Source of the DNA: Mycobacterium gastri
Lineage (GTDB): Bacteria; Actinomycetota; Actinomycetes; Mycobacteriales; Mycobacteriaceae
Length of the DNA: 64,000 bases
Reading direction: 5' to 3'
Assembly (NCBI RefSeq): GCF_002102175.1
Contig: NZ_LQOX01000128.1
Span: 1-64,000, forward strand
Program-made: the position numbers and the translations under genes
Notes under the pieces: generated by a model
Told to the model about the DNA's origin: nothing
The model's database searches: none
The model's input: the letters and a program-made list of their open reading frames with translations, nothing else
In this document: positions 26,252-34,541 of the stretch, in pieces
Layout of the letters: each line of letters opens with the position of its first letter
How positions within the stretch are numbered: the stretch's first letter is position 1

Positions 26252-26874
26252 ATGTGGTGATTCTGGCCTCCGGATTGGACACGCGCGCCTACCGGTTACC
26301 GTGGCCGGGCGGAACAACGGTGTATGAGATCGATCAACCGCAGGTCGTCGAATTCAAGACGAAAGCCCTGGCAGCACTGGGTGCCGCTACGACCGCTGAG
26401 CACCGCGCGGTGGGCATCGACCTTCGCCACGACTGGCCGGGCAAACTGCGTGACACAGGTTTCGACACGAGCCGACCGGCGGCGTGGAGCGCCGAGGGTT
26501 TTCTCCCCTTCCTTCCAACCGATGCCCAGGATCGACTGTTGGACAGCGTGACCGCTCTGAGCGCAGTCGGTAGCCGGTTTGTCGGGGAGACCCTGGGGCC
26601 TTCCGGGGAGCTGCATGCAATGATGCACACCCGCACCAGGGCGGCCGTCGATCGTTGGCGCCAGCACGGTTTCGATATCGACTTGACCGAGCTGGGATAC
26701 GTGGGCGAACGCAACGATGCCGCCGCCTACCTGCAAAGCCGCGGCTGGACGACGGCTTCGACCAAGGTGGCCGACTTGTTTGTCGAGAATGGGCTGAGGT
26801 TGCCGGTCGATGAGGCGGCCGAGCAGGCACTGATGTCCGAATCGTTCACCTACTTCACCGCAACCCGGATATAA
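26252..26874 (+). pseudogene. SAM-dependent methyltransferase (TIGR00027/LCM-like), 5'-truncated remnant
   Basis: The reading frame opens directly in the SAM-binding motif VVILASGLDTRAYRLPWP, which in full-length members lies about 100 residues in. The rest (EIDQPQVVEFK, GFLPFLP, ending in ESFTYFTATR) is intact to the natural end. The missing N-terminus normally closes the active site, so activity is doubtful. The break coincides with the 5' break of the oppositely oriented YcaO remnant, consistent with one deletion that removed both promoters and N-termini. A fortuitous GTG 26254 could still start translation. Confidence 0.75.
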
Positions 26875-26986
26875 CGCGTCGGGGCGCGGAAACCGCCGGC
26901 GTCGACAGGTGGCCGTCATGGTGCCGGCCGGGTGCAGTTGCCGGGTGGTTGCTGGCCAGCATCGCACAGCCACCTCTGACCTGTGG

Positions 26987-27060
26987 GGTGAGTGACGGGA
27001 CTCGAACCCGCGACACCCAGGATCACAACCTGGTGCTCTACCAACTGAACTACACTCACC
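26987..27060 (-). tRNA. tRNA-His (GTG)
   Basis: The minus strand folds as a cloverleaf with an eight-pair acceptor, GGTGAGTG with CACTCACC, which includes the extra G-1:C73 pair diagnostic of tRNA-His. The anticodon loop between CCAGG and CCTGG carries GTG. CCA is encoded directly after C73 (26984-26986 on the minus strand). Confidence 0.96.
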
Positions 27061-27110
27061 ATGGCCGCCTGCCGGTCCTCCCGGAGGGCTAACGAGCGGC
27101 GACGTCGATA

Positions 27111-27758
27111 TTAGCCGGTCGGAGGCTCCTCGACCGAATCGATTATCCCCGGTGCGTCGGCTCCGTCTTGGAGATCGGCGACCACCGCGGCGATTTCGCT
27201 GGTAGGCGGCCCCGGCGGAGGGACGAACGCGGTACGGCGGTAGTAGCGCAGTTCGCGGATGGATTCGTGAATGTCGGCCAGCGCCCGGTGCGCCAGGCCT
27301 TTGGGCGGCTGGCCGAAGTAGATGCGCGGGTACCAGCGCCGGCAGAGCTCCTTGATCGAGCTGACGTCGATCATCCGGTAGTGCAGAAACGCGTCCAACG
27401 CGGGCATGTCGCGGGCGATGAAGGACCGGTCGGTGGCGATGGAGTTCCCCGCCAGCGGCGCCGTCTTGGGTTGCTTGACGTGTTCGTTGATGTAGTCGAG
27501 CACCATCGTTTCGGCCGTCGCCAGGTCGACGGTGGACGCCTTGACTTCCTCGATCAGTCCCGAGCGCGTGTGCATCTCGGCAACCACGTCGATCATCGAC
27601 GACAGCGCGTCGTCGTCGGCGTGGATCACCACGTCCACGCCGTCGCCGAGAATGTTCAGGTCGGCGTCGGTGACCAGCACGGCGATCTCGATCAACTTGT
27701 CCGAAGCTATATTCAGCCCGGTCATCTCGCAGTCGATCCACACCAGTTCGTCACGCAC
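27111..27758 (-). CDS. orn: Oligoribonuclease (DEDDh 3'-5' exoribonuclease)
   Basis: Degrades 2-5-nt RNAs, the last step of mRNA decay, and clears pGpG from c-di-GMP turnover. The DEDD motifs are WIDCEMTGL (D9, E11), the middle D in NSIATDRSF, and HRALADIHES with its catalytic H and D. GTG 27758 gives 215 residues, the M. tuberculosis length. A variable acidic tail (GIIDSVEEPP) closes the protein. The gene is divergent from the HerA-like ATPase across 107 nt. Confidence 0.96.
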   Translation of the reverse strand: MRDELVWIDCEMTGLNIASDKLIEIAVLVTDADLNILGDGVDVVIHADDDALSSMIDVVAEMHTRSGLIEEVKASTVDLATAETMVLDYINEHVKQPKTAPLAGNSIATDRSFIARDMPALDAFLHYRMIDVSSIKELCRRWYPRIYFGQPPKGLAHRALADIHESIRELRYYRRTAFVPPPGPPTSEIAAVVADLQDGADAPGIIDSVEEPPTG

Positions 27759-27865
27759 AGCGCTCAAGAGTAGGCCCATTGCCGCGGTCGTAACCGCCAC
27801 ACCCGGACAAGTAGTGTGATTGCTTTGCTGAGCGGTACGGGTAACGACCGGGAAGAGGTGGCACG

Positions 27866-29461
27866 ATGAGCACCGAAGCGGCAGCCGGCGGGCACGGCGG
27901 ACCCGCGCAGCGGATCGCGGCCGGTTACGCCGTGGCAGGCCAGGCGCTCGAATTGGGTACCGTCGTCGTCGACGGCGACGCCGACCCTACTGCGCAAATT
28001 CGCATTCCACTGGCCACCATCAACCGGCACGGTTTGGTAGCCGGTGCCACCGGAACCGGCAAAACCAAGACGCTGCAGCTCATCGCCGAGCAGCTCAGCG
28101 CCGCGGGCGTGGCGGTGCTCATGGCCGACGTGAAGGGAGACCTGTCCGGCCTATCCCGGGCGGGTGAGGCTAACGACAAGGCGGCCGCACGGGCAAAAGA
28201 TACCGGCGACAATTGGACGCCCACGGCCTTCCCGGTGGAGTTTCTGTCGCTGGGCACCAGTGGAGTCGGTGTCCCGGTGCGTGCGACCATCTCCAGCTTC
28301 GGACCTATTCTGTTGTCAAAGGTGTTGGGGCTCAACGCTACCCAGGAATCAACACTGGGGCTGATTTTCCACTGGGCCGACCAGCGGGGACTTCCGTTGT
28401 TGGACTTGAAAGATCTGCGTACCGTGATCAGCCATCTGACCAGCGACGAGGGTAAGGCGGAGCTGAAAGCCCTTGGCGCCGTTTCGCCGACGACTGCCGG
28501 CGTCATCTTGCGGGCGTTGGTCAACCTCGAAGCCGAAGGTGCTGACACCTTCTTCGGCGAGCCGGAACTGAGACCTGACGACCTGATACGCGTCGACAGC
28601 CAGGGCCGCGGCATCATCTCGCTGCTGGAGTTCAGCGGTCAGTCATTGCGCCCCGTGCTGTTCTCCACTTTCTTGATGTGGGTGCTGGCCGACCTGTTCA
28701 GCTATCTGCCCGAGGTGGGGGATCTGGACAAGCCCAAGCTGGTCTTCTTTTTCGACGAGGCGCACTTGCTGTTCACCGACGCCTCCAAGGCTTTCCTGGA
28801 GCAGGTCGAGCAGACGGTCAAGCTCATTCGTTCCAAGGGTGTCGGGGTGTTCTTCTGCACCCAGTTGCCGACGGATCTGCCCAACACGGTGCTGTCCCAA
28901 CTCGGGGCGCGGATCCAGCATGCGTTACGGGCGTTCACACCCGACGACCAAAAGGCGCTCAGCAAGACTGTTCGCACGTATCCGAAAACCGATGTCTACG
29001 ACCTGGAATCGACGCTGACGTCGCTGGGCATCGGTGAGGCCGTCGTGACCGTGCTCTCCGAGAAGGGCGCGCCGACCCCGGTGGCCTGGACCCGCATGCG
29101 GGTTCCCCGGTCGCTGATGGGCACGATCGGCACCGACGCCGTTGCCGCGGCGGCCCAGGCAAGCCCGCTGCAGGCCGTATATGGCCAGACCATAGACCGG
29201 GTGTCCGCCCACGAGATGCTGGACGCCAAGTATGCGCCGGTACCGGATGCGCCACCGGAACAGCCGCCGCGGGGAAAGTACGATCCGCTGCCGTGGCCCG
29301 ACGATATCCAGGTGCCGCCCATGCCTGCGCCGGTTGAATCCAGGGGGCCCGGCATGTGGGAAGAGATTCTGAAGAACCCGACCGTGAAGAGCGCCATCAA
29401 CACCGGGGTGCGCGAAATTACCCGCAGCATCTTCGGTACGGGGCGGCGCGGCCGCAAGTAA
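27866..29461 (+). CDS. HerA/DUF853-like P-loop ATPase (Rv2510c type)
   Basis: A 531-residue bacterial DUF853 protein related to HerA/FtsK helicase-translocases. Walker A is GATGTGKT at 60-67 and Walker B is LVFFFDEAHLLF near 292-303. VGVFFCTQLPTDLPNTVLSQLGARIQHALRAF has the sensor and arginine-finger character of the fold. The C-terminus is proline-rich and ends in a basic GRRGRK. The physiological role is not known; DNA or protein translocation is inferred from the fold. ATG 27866 has GAGG about 10 nt upstream. The gene ends 3 nt before the convergent SDR gene. Confidence 0.88.
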   Translation: MSTEAAAGGHGGPAQRIAAGYAVAGQALELGTVVVDGDADPTAQIRIPLATINRHGLVAGATGTGKTKTLQLIAEQLSAAGVAVLMADVKGDLSGLSRAGEANDKAAARAKDTGDNWTPTAFPVEFLSLGTSGVGVPVRATISSFGPILLSKVLGLNATQESTLGLIFHWADQRGLPLLDLKDLRTVISHLTSDEGKAELKALGAVSPTTAGVILRALVNLEAEGADTFFGEPELRPDDLIRVDSQGRGIISLLEFSGQSLRPVLFSTFLMWVLADLFSYLPEVGDLDKPKLVFFFDEAHLLFTDASKAFLEQVEQTVKLIRSKGVGVFFCTQLPTDLPNTVLSQLGARIQHALRAFTPDDQKALSKTVRTYPKTDVYDLESTLTSLGIGEAVVTVLSEKGAPTPVAWTRMRVPRSLMGTIGTDAVAAAAQASPLQAVYGQTIDRVSAHEMLDAKYAPVPDAPPEQPPRGKYDPLPWPDDIQVPPMPAPVESRGPGMWEEILKNPTVKSAINTGVREITRSIFGTGRRGRK

Positions 29462-29464
29462 CGA

Positions 29465-30271
29465 CTAGCCCCCCCCGAGCTTCTTGTAGAAGCTGCCGAC
29501 GATCGGCGCGACGATGGCACGCGGCGCATACTGACTTGCCACCGACATGGCCTTCGACGTCAGGCCGGGAACCACGCGCATCTTGTTGCGCTCCAAGGCA
29601 TCCAGCGATAGCCGGGCGGTGTGCTCCGTCGAGATCCACAAAAACTCCGGCACCAGCCTTTCGACCAGCGACGCCTCGGCCTCATCGGGTAAATCGGTAC
29701 GCACTGGTCCTGGTGCCAGCAGCGTGACATGCACACCGGACCCGCGTAGTTCGCCGCGCAACGATTCGCTGAAGGTGTTCGCGAAGGCTTTGGTGGCGGC
29801 ATAGGTCGCGTTGTACGGGATGGGCGAATTTCCTGCTGCCGAGCCGGAAATCAAAATGCCGCCGGCCTTGCGCTCGATCATGCCGGGCAGCACCGCCAAG
29901 GTGAGGTCGTGCACCGCAACGGCATTCAGCTGTACTTGAGCTTTTTCGCCCGCCGGGTCGAGCGACGCGAGCGGACCGAACGTCCCCGTACCCGCATTGG
30001 CGCACAGGATCGAGATGTGGCGTGCCGCTAGTTCGTCGCACAGCTTCGTCCGCTCTTCCGGATCGGCGAGATCGGCCGGCCGTACCTCGACAGCGACGCG
30101 ATACTTGTCGGTCAGGCGGGCTGCGAGTTCGGTCAGCAAGGCCTCGCGGCGTGCGGTGACGATCAGACTGTGTCCGCGTGCGGCCAACTCGGTGGCCAGC
30201 GCCTCGCCGATATTCTGCGAAGCTCCGGTGACAACGGCGCGGGCGTCGGGACTCGGAGCGGGTATCGGCAT
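29465..30271 (-). CDS. Short-chain dehydrogenase/reductase (Rv2509 type)
   Basis: A 268-residue classical SDR with cofactor motif TGASQNIG near 15-22, NAG near 92, serine in ISGSAAG (142-147), and Y157-x3-K161 in the catalytic YNATYAATK. In mycobacteria the orthologue Rv2509/MSMEG_4722 (CmrA) reduces the beta-keto mycolic precursor after condensation, so a mycolate motif reductase role is likely here by synteny. ATG 30271 gives 268 residues, equal to Rv2509; the open frame further upstream lies in a tandem repeat. Confidence 0.88.
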   Translation of the reverse strand: MPIPAPSPDARAVVTGASQNIGEALATELAARGHSLIVTARREALLTELAARLTDKYRVAVEVRPADLADPEERTKLCDELAARHISILCANAGTGTFGPLASLDPAGEKAQVQLNAVAVHDLTLAVLPGMIERKAGGILISGSAAGNSPIPYNATYAATKAFANTFSESLRGELRGSGVHVTLLAPGPVRTDLPDEAEASLVERLVPEFLWISTEHTARLSLDALERNKMRVVPGLTSKAMSVASQYAPRAIVAPIVGSFYKKLGGG

Positions 30272-30295
30272 GCGCCAATCGTAGACAAGCAGCAC

Positions 30296-30402
30296 GCGAC
30301 GCAGTCGGGCGCAGCGGGTCGCTGCCAACACGAATCAAATCGGCGGCGATCGCAAGCGCGACGCAGTCGTGCGCAGCGGGTCGCTGCCAACACGAATCAA
30401 AT
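30296..30402. repeat. Tandem 45-bp repeat with palindromic core
   Basis: Two 45-bp copies (30296-30340 and 30358-30402) differ at one base and are spaced with a 62-bp period. Each contains the perfect inverted repeat GCAGCG-GGT-CGCTGC (30311-30325 and 30373-30387) and ends in an A/T-rich tail. They fill the divergent gap between the SDR and MFS genes, so they could be duplicated operators or transcript hairpins. Confidence 0.8.
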
Positions 30403-30414
30403 AGAGTGCCGGAC

Positions 30415-31755
30415 ATGACCAACCGGGGTTTGGGCACGTATGTGCGATCTCGGGTAGTGGCCTGGGCGCTGTGGGACTGTGGTTCTACCGGGCTGAACGC
30501 GATCGTGACCACCTTCGTGTTCTCGGTGTATCTGACCAGCACCGTGGGGGAGGGCATGCCCGGTGGTAGCTCGCCGGCGAGTTGGCTGGGTCGGGCCGGG
30601 GCCACCGCCGGGGTGACCATCGCCCTGCTGGCTCCGGTCGTGGGCGTGTGGGTCGAGTCGCCGCATCGGCGGCGGGTGGCGCTGGGCGTGCTGACGGGTC
30701 TGGCGGCGGGGCTGACCGCTGCGATGTTCCTGATCCGCGATAGCCCCGGTTACCTATGGCCTGGGCTGGCGTTGTTGGCGGCGACGGCCGCATGCAGCGA
30801 CCTGGCCAGCGTTCCGTACAACGCGATGCTGCGCCAGCTCTCGACACCGCAGACGGCCGGCCGGATTTCCGGCTTCGGGTGGGCCGCGGGTTATGTCGGG
30901 AGTGTCCTGCTGCTGTTGCTGGTCTATGGGGGTTTCATGGCCGGCAGCGGTGACGTTCGTGGATTGCTGCACCTGCCCGCCCACGACGGATTCAACGTCC
31001 GGGCGGCGATGCTGCTAGCGGCGGCGTGGCTGGCTTTACTGGCTCTGCCACTGGTGTTCGTCGCGCATCGACTGCCCGATTCCGTTGCAATGCCTCGCCC
31101 GAATACGCGCATGCTGGGTGCCTATCGAAAGCTGTGGGCGGACATCACCGCTGAATGGCGCCGCGACCGCAATCTGGTCTACTTCCTTGTGGCCAGCGCG
31201 ATCTTCCGCGACGGGCTGGCGGCCATGTTTGCTTTCGGCGCGGTACTGGGTGTCAACGTGTACGGCCTTACGCAGGCCGACGTACTGGTGTTCGGGGTAG
31301 CCGGAAGTGTGGTGGCTGCGGTCGGCGCGGTGCTGGGCGGATTGGTTGACCACCGGCTCGGCTCCAAGCCGGTCATCGTCGCGTCGCTGGCAGCGATCCT
31401 GGCTGCGGCCCTGACTTTGATGGCGCTGTCCGGCGCGGTGGCCTTCTGGGTATGCGGACTGCTGCTGTGTCTTTTCATCGGACCGTCGCAGTCGTCGGCG
31501 CGCGCGTTGTTGTTGCGCATGGCTCAGCATGGCAAGGAGGGGGTTGCTTTCGGGCTGTACACGATGACGGGCCGGGCGGTGGCGTTCCTGGGACCGTGGT
31601 TGTTTTCGGTATTCGTTGACGTGTTCGGCGCGGTCCGCGCCGGGTTGGGCGGCATCTGTCTGGTGTTGCTGGTGGGCCTGCTGGCCATGCTGGCCGTGCG
31701 CGTTCCACGCCGCAGGGTCGTCATAGCCACCGAAGCGGTAACCGAGTCGAGTTAG
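30415..31755 (+). CDS. Major facilitator superfamily transporter (UMF1-like, Rv2508c type)
   Basis: About 446 residues with roughly twelve hydrophobic segments, placing it in the inner membrane. The first half begins VVAWALWDCGSTGLNAIVTTFVFS, a UMF1/Atg22-like opening. A central cytoplasmic loop (RPNTRMLGAYRKLWADITAEWRRDRN) separates the two halves. Substrate unknown. ATG 30415 gives nearly the Rv2508c length (445) and begins just after the repeat. It overlaps the convergent MmpS-like gene by 4 nt at the stops. Confidence 0.87.
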   Translation: MTNRGLGTYVRSRVVAWALWDCGSTGLNAIVTTFVFSVYLTSTVGEGMPGGSSPASWLGRAGATAGVTIALLAPVVGVWVESPHRRRVALGVLTGLAAGLTAAMFLIRDSPGYLWPGLALLAATAACSDLASVPYNAMLRQLSTPQTAGRISGFGWAAGYVGSVLLLLLVYGGFMAGSGDVRGLLHLPAHDGFNVRAAMLLAAAWLALLALPLVFVAHRLPDSVAMPRPNTRMLGAYRKLWADITAEWRRDRNLVYFLVASAIFRDGLAAMFAFGAVLGVNVYGLTQADVLVFGVAGSVVAAVGAVLGGLVDHRLGSKPVIVASLAAILAAALTLMALSGAVAFWVCGLLLCLFIGPSQSSARALLLRMAQHGKEGVAFGLYTMTGRAVAFLGPWLFSVFVDVFGAVRAGLGGICLVLLVGLLAMLAVRVPRRRVVIATEAVTESS

Positions 31756-32543
31756 CCGGAGGCGTCGCAGATGGTGAGGCCCACCCCGGTGCGCTGGCGT
31801 ACCTGAACCCCGGCCACCGTTACCGAGCAGGTCACGTTGTGGCCGATGTTGATAATGGTGACGCTGGCGGGGTGAAGCGACGACTTGGGCAGGCTCACCT
31901 CTTTGCTCCACGGCAGCGCGACGTTGAACTCGGTCTGTATGACGTCACCGGTATCGGTATAGGTCACGCTGATCGCGCGGCCCTCGCCGGTGACGTTGTA
32001 GACGACGGTCTGCATCGCGCCAGGGGTGGGCGTCTCGGTAGGCGTGCCGGAGCCTCCCGTCGTTGTGGGCGCCGGCACGATGCTGGGTGTTGATGTCGGT
32101 GTTCGTGTCGTCGGCGGCTTGAGTGTGGAGCTCGGGGTGGGCATCGGCGGCAGGGGCTCGACAGCCGTCTGGTTCTTGACCGACATGTTCGCGATCACCA
32201 GCGCGATGACCAACCCGACAACAAGCAGGACGGCCGCGCCGGCAGCGACCCACAACCATCGCGGCGTGCTCGGACCGTGCGGCGGTGGCGGGCCCTCGTA
32301 CAGCATCTCGCCCGGATGCGGCTGGTCTTGTTGCCAGTACTGCGGCGGCAGTTGTTGGGTGGGATCGGGTTCCTGCGCGCCGGGCGCCCACTGGGGAATG
32401 TGGCCGCTGTACGTGGGGGCGTACGGAGCCTGGCCGGCGTAGGCCGGGTCGACGGGCGGCGGATTTACCGGACCCGGCGGCCACGTCGGTGCAGGTCCCG
32501 GTTGCGGGGGACCATACCGCTGGGGTCGGCGTGGATCGTTCAT
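31752..32543 (-). CDS. Proline-rich membrane protein with MmpS domain (Rv2507 type)
   Basis: A 263-residue protein: a cytoplasmic proline/glutamine/tyrosine-rich N-terminus (about 1-100), one transmembrane helix near 105-127 (WLWVAAGAAVLLVVGLVIAL), a threonine/proline linker (PTPSSTLKPPTTRTPT), then an extracytoplasmic MmpS-like beta domain (VVYNVTGEGRAISVTYTDTGDV). MmpS proteins partner MmpL exporters, but no MmpL gene is near, so the partner is unknown. ATG 32543 gives a length near Rv2507 (273). A 9-bp hairpin lies in its leader at 32584-32613. Confidence 0.85.
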   Translation of the reverse strand: MNDPRRPQRYGPPQPGPAPTWPPGPVNPPPVDPAYAGQAPYAPTYSGHIPQWAPGAQEPDPTQQLPPQYWQQDQPHPGEMLYEGPPPPHGPSTPRWLWVAAGAAVLLVVGLVIALVIANMSVKNQTAVEPLPPMPTPSSTLKPPTTRTPTSTPSIVPAPTTTGGSGTPTETPTPGAMQTVVYNVTGEGRAISVTYTDTGDVIQTEFNVALPWSKEVSLPKSSLHPASVTIINIGHNVTCSVTVAGVQVRQRTGVGLTICDASG

Positions 32544-32583
32544 GCCCACCTCATGGTTTGAAGGGTACCTAAGAGTTGGGCGG

Positions 32584-32613
32584 CCGTGCCGCCGCACCGC
32601 TGCTGCGGCACGG
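32584..32613. other. Strong hairpin upstream of the MmpS-like gene
   Basis: CCGTGCCGC (32584-32592) pairs perfectly with GCGGCACGG (32605-32613) around a 12-nt loop. It lies 41 nt upstream of the MmpS-like start on the minus strand, so it would be in the 5' leader if transcribed. There is no T-run, so a terminator is not supported. Confidence 0.45.
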
Positions 32614-32710
32614 ATGTGCCGGCCGCAGCCCTACTCGCGTCCGCTCACGCAGCCAGCGCCACATTCTTCAGCAACCGTTGGTGTCTGGGTGCGAACCGAG
32701 TGTCGCATTC

Positions 32711-32726
32711 TTCAACAATTGCTGAA
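32711..32726. promoter_or_regulatory. Near-perfect 16-bp palindrome, possible operator
   Basis: TTCAACAATTGCTGAA reads as a palindrome with one mismatch. A related half-site in the same context (CATTCTTCAGCAA) lies 44 bp upstream, at 32662-32674. It sits in the divergent region between the MmpS-like gene and the dead LLM gene, so it may be a leftover operator of the latter. Confidence 0.4.
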
Positions 32727-32788
32727 AAACGCTTCGCATGTGTGTCGCCATTTTCGCGCGGCGGTGACAGGAACGGGGGCGAACGGCG

Positions 32789-33795
32789 TGCAATTCGGCA
32801 TCGACTACCGACGTGTCTGTCCGGGATGGCCTATCCGGTCCCGTTCGCCACGGCCGACAAGGTGATTCGGATCGCCGTCGAGGCCGAGGCACTCGGCTTT
32901 CACCAAGTCGCCGGCAATGACCATCTGAGCACCCAACGGGCCTGATCGGTCCCACCGGACTACTTTGAGCCGCTGATGATGCTGGTGACGATCGCGGCCA
33001 AGACATCGGTGGTGCGGCTGGCTACCGGGATCCTCGTCTGGCCGATGCGTGAGCCGGTGCTGCTGGCCAACCAGGTCGCCACACTGGATCAGATAAGCGG
33101 CGGGCGCGTCACATTGGCGGTAGCAGCCGGCGGGTACCGAGACGAATTCGAAGCGGTAGCACCGGATTTGGCCGACGCGTCGCGCACCCGGCTGATGGCC
33201 GTGGGCATCGAGGCGTTGCGCATTCTGTTTGGGCAGCGTCGGTCGACCTACGCGGGCCGGTACCGCCGATTCTGCGATGTCGAGTCGTATCTAAGCCGGT
33301 GCAGTCGCCGTTGCCGATCTTTTCCGGCGGCAATGCCAAGGGCGCCATTCGCCGGGCGGGGGAGCAATTCAGGGTTGGCTGCCGGCCAAGCTTGGCGCGG
33401 ACGAAATTGTCTCTGGCCGAGACGAAGTCGCGAAATTCGCCCGAGCCACGGGCCGTGATCCCGCCGAGGTGATGGTCGGATTGCAGACGGTGGTATGCCT
33501 GGCTTCGACGGCTGAGAAAGCTCGTGAGCGCCTGGAGCGGTCGACGTTCGAGCTGTTCCGGACCTCCCCGCGGGACACCATGATGAAAGGCGTGAGCCTG
33601 GATAAGTACGTGGCCGACAATCTCATCGGCACGCCGGATCAGGTGTGCGCCAAGGTAGCTGCGTTCGAGCGCGCCGGGCTGGACGGCTTCTATGCCACCT
33701 TGTTCGTCGCCAACACCGTGAGCGAAATGCTGGAACAGATGCGGCTTTTCGCCAAGTATGTGATTCAGGCCTTCCCGGCGGGCTCAGCCAGCTAG
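32789..33795 (+). pseudogene. LLM-class flavin-dependent oxidoreductase, decayed
   Basis: Homology to F420/FMN-dependent luciferase-like monooxygenases continues over the whole length but in several frames. VQFGID begins at 32789, with a frameshift near 32815-32835 into ADKVIRIAVEAEALGF. An in-frame TGA lies at 32943-32945, and the frame resumes as PPDYFEPLMMLVTIAAK. A second shift near 33290 leads into KPVQSPLPIFSGGNAKGAIRRAGE, and a third near 33375 into WLPAKLGADEIVSGRDEVAKF, running to the natural stop at 33793-33795. With at least three shifts and one nonsense codon it is certainly dead unless the assembly is faulty. Its stop overlaps the TetR gene stop. Confidence 0.88.
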
Positions 33796-34433
33796 CAGTC
33801 GGTGACCCGCAGCGCCGCCACGGTCATGGCACGCATGATGGTGCGGGAACGCTGTACCCGCGTCGATCTGGTATCGGCCGACTTCATGCTGTGCGGGGTG
33901 GAGTTCAGCAGTCCGAACACGGCGTGCGCCATCAGCCGCGCATCTGCTTCGGCCAGGTCGGGATCACGCCGGCGCAGCACCCCCACCCAGACCTCCACGT
34001 ACTGACGCTGCGCTTTGCGCACCTGTCGCTCGGCGGCTGGCGGCAGATGTGCAAGGTCACGGTCCTGGATTCGGATGAGGTCCGGTTCACCCAGCGCAAA
34101 GTCGAGGTGAAAATCAATGAGCCCATCCAACGCGGCGACCGGATCCGGACCCCGGGCCGTCACATCGCGGGCGCCGGCGAGGAGCCGGGAACTGATGCCC
34201 ACCAGCAACTCGACGAGCAGCGACTCTTTGTTGGGGAAGTGCCGATAGATCGCGGGACCGCTGATGCCCGCCGCAGCGCCAATGTCCTCCAATCGCACTG
34301 CGAGAAAACCGCGTTCGGCGAATAGCCGTTCAGCAGCCGACAACAGCTGCAGACGCCGGTCCGACTTCAACTGACTGCGACGACTCGGGGATTCAGGTTG
34401 AGCGGGCCGGCCGTCCGGAGCGGACGCTGTCAT
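33792..34433 (-). CDS. bkaR: TetR-family repressor of the branched-chain catabolic cluster (Rv2506/BkaR type)
   Basis: A 213-residue regulator with an N-terminal helix-turn-helix (SAAERLFAERGFLAVRLEDIGAAAGI, then PAIYRHFPNKESLL, about 22-62) and a ligand-binding C-terminal domain. By position and family it matches Rv2506, described as the repressor BkaR of the adjacent branched-chain keto-acid operon. ATG 34433 follows GGAGG by 5 nt. It is divergent from fadD35, and two matching 16-bp palindromes lie between them, so autoregulation is likely. The inducer is presumably an acyl-CoA or keto-acid intermediate; this is inferred. Confidence 0.88.
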   Translation of the reverse strand: MTASAPDGRPAQPESPSRRSQLKSDRRLQLLSAAERLFAERGFLAVRLEDIGAAAGISGPAIYRHFPNKESLLVELLVGISSRLLAGARDVTARGPDPVAALDGLIDFHLDFALGEPDLIRIQDRDLAHLPPAAERQVRKAQRQYVEVWVGVLRRRDPDLAEADARLMAHAVFGLLNSTPHSMKSADTRSTRVQRSRTIMRAMTVAALRVTDC

Positions 34434-34469
34434 GACGGCCTCCGTGGAAAACTCGTCCTGGACACTTCG

Positions 34470-34485
34470 GTTAATCGCCACTAAC
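34470..34485. promoter_or_regulatory. BkaR-type operator, box 1
   Basis: GTTAAT-CGCC-ACTAAC, a 16-bp palindrome between the divergent TetR and fadD35 genes. It shares the same arms and 4-nt spacer with boxes at 34495 and 36249. Confidence 0.6.
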
Positions 34486-34494
34486 GTAGCACGA

Positions 34495-34510
34495 GTTAGT
34501 CGATGTTAAC
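34495..34510. promoter_or_regulatory. BkaR-type operator, box 2
   Basis: GTTAGT-CGAT-GTTAAC, which on the minus strand reads GTTAAC-N4-ACTAAC, the same pattern as box 1. It is centred 25 bp from box 1 and 32 bp before the fadD35 start. Confidence 0.6.
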
Positions 34511-34541
34511 CCGTGCGCGGTAAGCGGCAGGCGGAGGAACC

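Noticed and set aside
26296..27741. A 481-codon minus-strand frame crossing the methyltransferase remnant, tRNA-His and orn.
   Set aside because: It runs through a tRNA and out of frame with orn, so it cannot be a gene.
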